Source of the DNA: Hwanghaeella sp964350445
GTDB lineage: Bacteria > Pseudomonadota > Alphaproteobacteria > UBA8366 > Aestuariispiraceae
Length of the DNA: 64,000 bases
Direction: 5' to 3'
NCBI GenBank assembly: GCA_964350445.1
Contig: CAYGKA010000012.1
Span: 1-64,000, forward strand
In this document: piece by piece, positions 59,501 through 64,000 of the stretch
Layout of the letters: each line of letters opens with the position of its first letter
Numbering within the stretch: position 1 is the stretch's first letter
Notes under the pieces: generated by a model
Database searches by the model: none
What the model saw: the letters and a program-made list of their open reading frames with translations, nothing else
What the model was told of the DNA's origin: nothing
Position numbers and translations under genes: made by a program

Positions 59501-60817
59501 ATGCGACTAGCGATGATTGGGACCGGATATGTCGGTCTTGTTAGCGGTGCATGTTTTGCTGAATTCGGCCATGATGTCGTGTGCGTTGATATCGATCCCG
59601 GCAAGATCGAGAAGCTCAAAAAGGGCGTGATACCGATTTACGAGCCGGGTCTGGACGAATTGGTCACGCGGAACCATGCGGCCGGGCGGTTGACCTTCAC
59701 GCAGGACCTTGCGGAAGGGATCGTGGACTGTGAATGCGTCTTTATCTGTGTCGGCACGCCGCCGCGGCCGGAAGACGGACATGCGGACCTGAAATACGTT
59801 TATCAGGCGGCGAAGGACATCGCGGGGGCGATTGGGCGCTACACGGTGATCGTCGATAAATCGACTGTTCCGGTCGGCACCGCCCGCGAGGTGGACGCCA
59901 TCGTCCGGGCTGCCAATCCGACCGCCGAATGGGACACCGTGTCCAATCCCGAATTCCTGCGGGAGGGCGCGGCCATCGAGGATTTCATGGAGCCGGACCG
60001 GGTGGTGATCGGTGCCGATTCCGAACGTGCGCGCTCGGTCATGCGGCAGCTGTATGCTCCGCTTTCCGACAAGGGCGTGCCGATCCTGATGACCGGCCGG
60101 GAAACCGCGGAGGTCATCAAATATGCGACCAACGCTTTCCTGGCGACCAAGGTCACCTTCATCAACGAGATGGCGGATTTGTGCGAAAAGGTCGGCGGCA
60201 ACGTGGAAGACGTCGCCCGTGGGCTGGGTCTGGACGACCGGATCGGGCCGCGCTTTCTGCGCGCCGGGCCCGGCTATGGCGGGTCATGTTTCCCGAAGGA
60301 TACGATGGCGCTGGTGAAGACGGCCGAGATGGTCGGGTCTCCTACCTGGATCGTCGATGCCGTCGTCAAGAAGAACGATGTCCGCAAGCGCCAGATGGCC
60401 CATCGTGTCGCCGAGATTTGCGGTGGCAGCGTTGACGGCAAAAAGGTCGCCGTCCTGGGACTGACCTTCAAACCGGATACGGACGACATGCGGGAAAGCC
60501 CCGCCATCGACATCGTGGACGAATTGCTGGCCAATGGCGCGACCGTTCGGGCCTATGACCCGGAAGGCATGGAACAGGCCAAAGCGGTCATCAAAGGTAC
60601 GGAATTCTGCGCCAGCGCGATGGACGCCTTGACCGGTGCCGACGCGGCTGTCCTCGTTACCGAATGGGCGGAGTTCGAGGACCTAGACCTCGATATCGTG
60701 AAGGCGGTCATGACGTCCGCCAATTTCGTGGATTTGCGCAATGTATTCAGCCCCGCCAAGATGGAAGCTGCGGGGTTCAAGTATGTCAGCATCGGCCGTC
60801 CGCCGGCGATCAAATAG
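59501..60817 (+). CDS. ugd: UDP-glucose 6-dehydrogenase
   Basis: Oxidises UDP-glucose to UDP-glucuronate in two NAD steps. It has 438 residues. The N-terminal Rossmann motif is MIGTGYVGLVSGACFAEFGH. The catalytic Cys is in GYGGSCFPKDT, and the catalytic Lys/Asn helix reads KYATNAFLATKVTFINEMAD. The C-terminal Rossmann half has GLTFKPDTDDMRESPAIDIV. It uses the product of galU upstream. Confidence 0.96.
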   Translation: MRLAMIGTGYVGLVSGACFAEFGHDVVCVDIDPGKIEKLKKGVIPIYEPGLDELVTRNHAAGRLTFTQDLAEGIVDCECVFICVGTPPRPEDGHADLKYVYQAAKDIAGAIGRYTVIVDKSTVPVGTAREVDAIVRAANPTAEWDTVSNPEFLREGAAIEDFMEPDRVVIGADSERARSVMRQLYAPLSDKGVPILMTGRETAEVIKYATNAFLATKVTFINEMADLCEKVGGNVEDVARGLGLDDRIGPRFLRAGPGYGGSCFPKDTMALVKTAEMVGSPTWIVDAVVKKNDVRKRQMAHRVAEICGGSVDGKKVAVLGLTFKPDTDDMRESPAIDIVDELLANGATVRAYDPEGMEQAKAVIKGTEFCASAMDALTGADAAVLVTEWAEFEDLDLDIVKAVMTSANFVDLRNVFSPAKMEAAGFKYVSIGRPPAIK

Positions 60818-60881
60818 CGGTCGGGACGCTTTGTCGGCAGGGTGATGGTCTCAGATTGATGTCTATTGGGGGATTTAAAGA

Positions 60882-62285
60882 ATGTCTGTGAAGGGTCATC
60901 GGTTCCATCCCTCTATCTTGCGGGAATATGACATCCGCGGGACGGTCGGGCGCACACTGACGTCATCCGACGCATTGGCCTTGGGCCGCACGCTCGGGAC
61001 GATATCCGTCGCGGCGGGAGGGCGAGTGGCCGTCGTCGGTTACGACGGACGGCATTCCTCCCCGATGCTTGAGGAAGAACTGTGCCGCGGCCTGGCGTCA
61101 TGCGGGCTTTTCGTCCTGCGCATCGGGCTGTGTCCGACGCCGATGGTCTATTTCGCCGCCCGCGTGCTGAACGCGTCCGTCGGTGTCATGGTTACCGGGT
61201 CGCATAACCCACCGGAATACAACGGTTTCAAGATGGTGTTGGGCAACAAGCCCTTCTATGGAGACAACATCACGCGCCTCGGTGAGCAGGCCCTGCGCGG
61301 CGTTTGGGTCACCGGGACAGGCGGTATCGTCGATGTCGAGGCGGGCGACGCCTATGTCGAGCGCATGTTGAACGACTATACGGGCAAGAAGGGCCTGAGC
61401 GTCGCCTGGGATCCGGGCAACGGGTCGTCCGGCAATGTGCTGATCAAGATGCTTCGGCGAATGCCCGGCGAGCATACGGTCATCAACGAAAAGGTGGACG
61501 GATCTTTCCCCGCCCATCATCCCGACCCGACGGTCGAGAAGAATTTGGAGCAGTTGCGCGATACGGTCTTGGCGGAAGGCTGCGATCTGGGCATCGCCTT
61601 CGATGGGGATGCGGACCGGATCGGCGTAATCGACGGCAAGGGCCGCGTGATTTGGGGCGATCAGTTGCTGGCCATCCTGGCGCGCGATGTTCTGAGCACG
61701 TCGCCGGGGGCCTCGGTCATCGCGGATGTAAAGGCGAGCCAGGTTCTGTTTGACGAAATCACGCGTCTGGGCGGCAAGCCGGTAATGAGCCCGACGGGCC
61801 ATTCCATCATCAAGACCAAGATGGCGGAAATCGGGTCGCCGCTGGCCGGGGAGATGAGCGGCCATATCTTCATGGCGGACAAATATTACGGCTTCGACGA
61901 CGCACTCTATGTCGCTGTCCGCCTGGTCGATTATCTGGTCCGTTCCGGGGAATCCATTGCCGATATCCGCGACAGTCTGCCGGAGATGATCAATACGCCG
62001 GAAATCCGCATCGAAGTGCCCGACGAAGAAAAGTTCGATATCGTCGACCGCGTCAAGGAACGGGTCAAAGCAGACAACCTGGACGTCAACGATATCGACG
62101 GCGTGCGGGTGAATGAAGGCGGCGGTTGGTGGCTGCTGCGGGCTTCGAACACGCAGAATTGCCTGGTCATTCGCTGCGAAGCGACCGACCAGGATGTTCT
62201 GGAAACCCTCAAGGGGCGTGTTTGCGAGGAACTGGAAAGGGCCGGCGTCAAGGATGTCGATCTGGACGCTTCCGTCGGTCACTAG
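60882..62285 (+). CDS. Phosphomannomutase/phosphoglucomutase
   Basis: A 467-residue alpha-D-phosphohexomutase. The phosphoserine loop is VMVTGSHNPPEYNGFK. The metal loop is IAFDGDADRIGVID and the substrate loop GEMSGHIF, with a C-terminal R-C-E-A-T-D phosphate site in place of the usual R-x-S-G-T-E. The group includes AlgC/ManB, which act on mannose and glucose phosphates. With galU and ugd it feeds nucleotide-sugar synthesis. The 64-base gap to ugd suggests co-transcription. Confidence 0.92.
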   Translation: MSVKGHRFHPSILREYDIRGTVGRTLTSSDALALGRTLGTISVAAGGRVAVVGYDGRHSSPMLEEELCRGLASCGLFVLRIGLCPTPMVYFAARVLNASVGVMVTGSHNPPEYNGFKMVLGNKPFYGDNITRLGEQALRGVWVTGTGGIVDVEAGDAYVERMLNDYTGKKGLSVAWDPGNGSSGNVLIKMLRRMPGEHTVINEKVDGSFPAHHPDPTVEKNLEQLRDTVLAEGCDLGIAFDGDADRIGVIDGKGRVIWGDQLLAILARDVLSTSPGASVIADVKASQVLFDEITRLGGKPVMSPTGHSIIKTKMAEIGSPLAGEMSGHIFMADKYYGFDDALYVAVRLVDYLVRSGESIADIRDSLPEMINTPEIRIEVPDEEKFDIVDRVKERVKADNLDVNDIDGVRVNEGGGWWLLRASNTQNCLVIRCEATDQDVLETLKGRVCEELERAGVKDVDLDASVGH

Positions 62286-62359
62286 TCTGCTGCAGGCAAA
62301 CAACGGCCTTTTTTGCGCGATTGCTTAACCTTGCATCCGTTCATAGACTTGCACTCATA

Positions 62360-62384
62360 CCCGCCGCCTGAAATCGACGGCGGG
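62360..62384 (+). terminator. Hairpin between the mutase gene and choX
   Basis: CCCGCCG (62360-62366) and CGGCGGG (62378-62384) form a 7-bp stem with an 11-base loop. Only a short ATATTTT occurs some 10 bases later. It may end the polysaccharide-precursor transcript or belong to the choX leader. Confidence 0.4.
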
Positions 62385-62434
62385 ACAGCAAACAATATTT
62401 TCAAACAGGCGGACTCTAAAGGGGGACTGATTCC

Positions 62435-63385
62435 ATGATCAAATCCGTACTGCGCGGCGGCGCAATGGCCGCAGCACTCGTGATGATGGCCGGCGGCGCT
62501 TACGCCGCGGACCCGGCAAGCTGCAAGACGGTGCGGTTTTCGGATGTCGGCTGGACCGACATCACCGCGACGACGGCGGCGACTTCGGAAGTGCTGATCG
62601 CGTTGGGCTACGAGCCGGATGCCAAGGTTCTGTCCGTGCCGGTGACCTATGCCAGCCTGAAGAACAATGATATCGACGTTTTCCTCGGCAACTGGATGCC
62701 GACGATGGAAGGCGATATTGCGGCATATCGCGATGAAGGCTCGGTCGAGTCGTTGCCGACCCCGAACTTGGAAGGCGCGAAATACACGCTGGCGACCAAT
62801 GCCAAAGGGGCGGAAGCCGGCATCAAGGACTTCGCCGATATCGCCAAGCATGCTGACCTGCTGGACGGCAAAATCTATGGCATCGAGCCGGGAAATGACG
62901 GCAACCGCCTGATTCAGGGCATGATCGACGGCGACGCCTTCGGCCTCAAAGGGTTCGAGGTGGTGGAAAGTTCGGAACAAGGCATGCTGGCGCAGGTCGC
63001 CCGCGCGAAACGGCGCGGCGAAGCTGTCGTTTTCCTGGCCTGGGAACCGCACCCGATGAACGCCAATTTCGACCTGACATATCTGTCCGGCGGCGATGAC
63101 GTGTTTGGCCCGAACTATGGCGGCGCGACGGTCTTCACCAACGTCCGGAAGGGTTATTTGGACGAATGCCCAAATGTCGGTGCGCTGCTCAGCAATCTGC
63201 AGTTCACGTTGGCGATGGAAAACGAGATCATGGGCGCGATCCTCGACGATGGCGTCGATCCCAACAAGGCGGCAAAAGCCTGGCTCTCCAAGCATGGTGA
63301 CGTCGTCACGGCGTGGGTTTCCGGTGTGACGACCTTCGACGGCGGCGACGCCGGCGCGGCCGTCAAGTCGCATTTCGGACTCTGA
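62435..63385 (+). CDS. choX: Choline ABC transporter, substrate-binding protein
   Basis: A 316-residue periplasmic protein. The signal peptide reads VLRGGAMAAALVMMAGGAYA. The mature protein has the ChoX/ProX features: VRFSDVGWTDITATTAATS, VFLGNWMPTMEGDI (aromatic-cage Trp) and PGNDGNRLIQGMID. WEPHPMNANFDLTYLSGGDD adds the second cage Trp and an Asp. It captures choline (with lower affinity acetylcholine or betaine) for conversion to glycine betaine. Start is supported by AAAGGGGGAC. It precedes the choW gene. Confidence 0.93.
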   Translation: MIKSVLRGGAMAAALVMMAGGAYAADPASCKTVRFSDVGWTDITATTAATSEVLIALGYEPDAKVLSVPVTYASLKNNDIDVFLGNWMPTMEGDIAAYRDEGSVESLPTPNLEGAKYTLATNAKGAEAGIKDFADIAKHADLLDGKIYGIEPGNDGNRLIQGMIDGDAFGLKGFEVVESSEQGMLAQVARAKRRGEAVVFLAWEPHPMNANFDLTYLSGGDDVFGPNYGGATVFTNVRKGYLDECPNVGALLSNLQFTLAMENEIMGAILDDGVDPNKAAKAWLSKHGDVVTAWVSGVTTFDGGDAGAAVKSHFGL

Positions 63386-63471
63386 TACGAATGGTGTGAC
63401 GGGGGTGCTTCGGCGTCCCCGTCCATCTCTCTTCCGGTTGTTTTCGGCCGGCAAGGCATGGAGGCAGTCTG

Positions 63472-64000
63472 ATGGATTGGCTCACCGACAATAAGATCCC
63501 CATCGGCAAATGGATCGAAGCCGCGGTCGACTTCTTCTACGCCCATTTTGCCTGGTTTTTCGACGGCATCACCTACGGTTTCGAGTTCCTGATCGAGGGA
63601 ACGGCGGATGTCCTGGGTTGGCTGCACCCCATAGTGCTGATCGCCTTGATCGCGGCCCTGGCCTATGTGCTTCAGCGATCCTGGAAACTTCTGGTTTTTC
63701 TGGTTCCTTCCCTGCTCTTGATCGTCAATCTGGGCTATTGGGAAGATACGATCCTGACCCTATCGCTGGTCACCTGGGCCACTGCGCTGAGTATGGTCAT
63801 TGGTGTGCCGATCGGGATCTCCGCGGCGCACCGGCCGCGGTTTTGGCTGTTTCTGCGCCCGGTCCTGGACATGATGCAGACAATCCCGACATTCGTGTAT
63901 TTGATACCGGCCTTGATTTTCTTCGGCCTTGGCGTGGTTGCCGGCATGGTTGCAACAATCATCTTCGCGTTGCCCGCGCCGATCCGGCTGACCTATCTCG
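63472..64000 (+). CDS. choW: Choline ABC transporter permease ChoW, 3'-truncated
   Basis: The ATG at 63472 has GGAGGCAGTCTG in front and the frame stays open to the window end (176 residues). It starts MDWLTDNKIPIGKWIEAAVD, typical of ChoW/ProW permeases. Transmembrane segments follow at about 50-95 and 105-125. RPVLDMMQTIPTFVYLIPAL is the OpuA/ProW signature before the EAA loop, which lies beyond the end. Operon with choX; choV should follow outside the window. Confidence 0.92.
   Translation, partial: MDWLTDNKIPIGKWIEAAVDFFYAHFAWFFDGITYGFEFLIEGTADVLGWLHPIVLIALIAALAYVLQRSWKLLVFLVPSLLLIVNLGYWEDTILTLSLVTWATALSMVIGVPIGISAAHRPRFWLFLRPVLDMMQTIPTFVYLIPALIFFGLGVVAGMVATIIFALPAPIRLTYL

Overview
The window is a continuous stretch of alphaproteobacterial chromosome, high in GC, with no sign of plasmid, phage or insertion-sequence DNA. 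Several features point to this class, and most likely to a marine or host-associated member of Rhodospirillales in the broad sense: ftsH next to glmM, MipZ, the general L-amino-acid transporter AapJQMP, choline uptake by ChoX/ChoW, many TRAP-type receptors, short DUF1127 and PilZ proteins, CheZ and an alphaproteobacterial type A RNase P RNA. The genus cannot be fixed from the sequence alone.

Layout. 1-4.2 kb: the 3' part of ftsH, a GT-C type membrane glycosyltransferase on the opposite strand, and glmM. 4.2-15.2 kb: an accessory amino-acid and stress region. A MocR regulator faces a DUF1127 protein across a promoter with matching half-sites, and is followed by a threonine-dehydratase-like enzyme, a PLP decarboxylase, a PhzF protein and a GNAT acetyltransferase. 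Next come an Ada-like alkyltransferase, a LysR regulator facing azoreductase and GST genes, and an ArsR regulator facing two dimeric alpha-beta-barrel proteins (NIPSNAP and ABM). 15.2-24.8 kb: cysQ, a Memo-AMMECR1 fusion divergent from its radical SAM partner, PilZ, a PhyH dioxygenase, nrdAB (with two perfect DnaA boxes upstream) and the DNA-protein crosslink sensor YedK/HMCES.

24.8-43.9 kb: transport and carbohydrate catabolism. It holds an orphan TAXI receptor, a PanE-like reductase, aapJQMP, and a sugar-acid cluster made of a DctPQM TRAP transporter, an IlvD/Edd dehydratase, a DenD-like dehydrogenase, a PRISE-like SDR and a PfkB kinase. 44-57.9 kb: mixed housekeeping genes, namely Mpo1-like, a soluble aldose dehydrogenase, a GcvR-like ACT protein, two J-domain proteins, a VWA-like protein, an EF-G paralogue, CheZ, a GT-C/sulfotransferase fusion, MipZ, DUF3750, an EamA exporter and an amidase. 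57.9-64 kb: rnpB, then galU, ugd and a phosphomannomutase/phosphoglucomutase (nucleotide-sugar supply for surface glycans), then choX and the start of choW.

The least ordinary items are: an 801-residue protein joining a GT-C membrane glycosyltransferase to a sulfotransferase, with a stand-alone GT-C paralogue 50 kb away; the sugar-acid cluster that pairs DenD with a PRISE-type SDR and a PfkB kinase and lacks the usual tetronate kinase and aldolase; the MocR-controlled PLP/PhzF cluster; a class I ribonucleotide reductase in which neither subunit shows an ATP-cone; and gene remnants or very small ORFs in three intergenic gaps.
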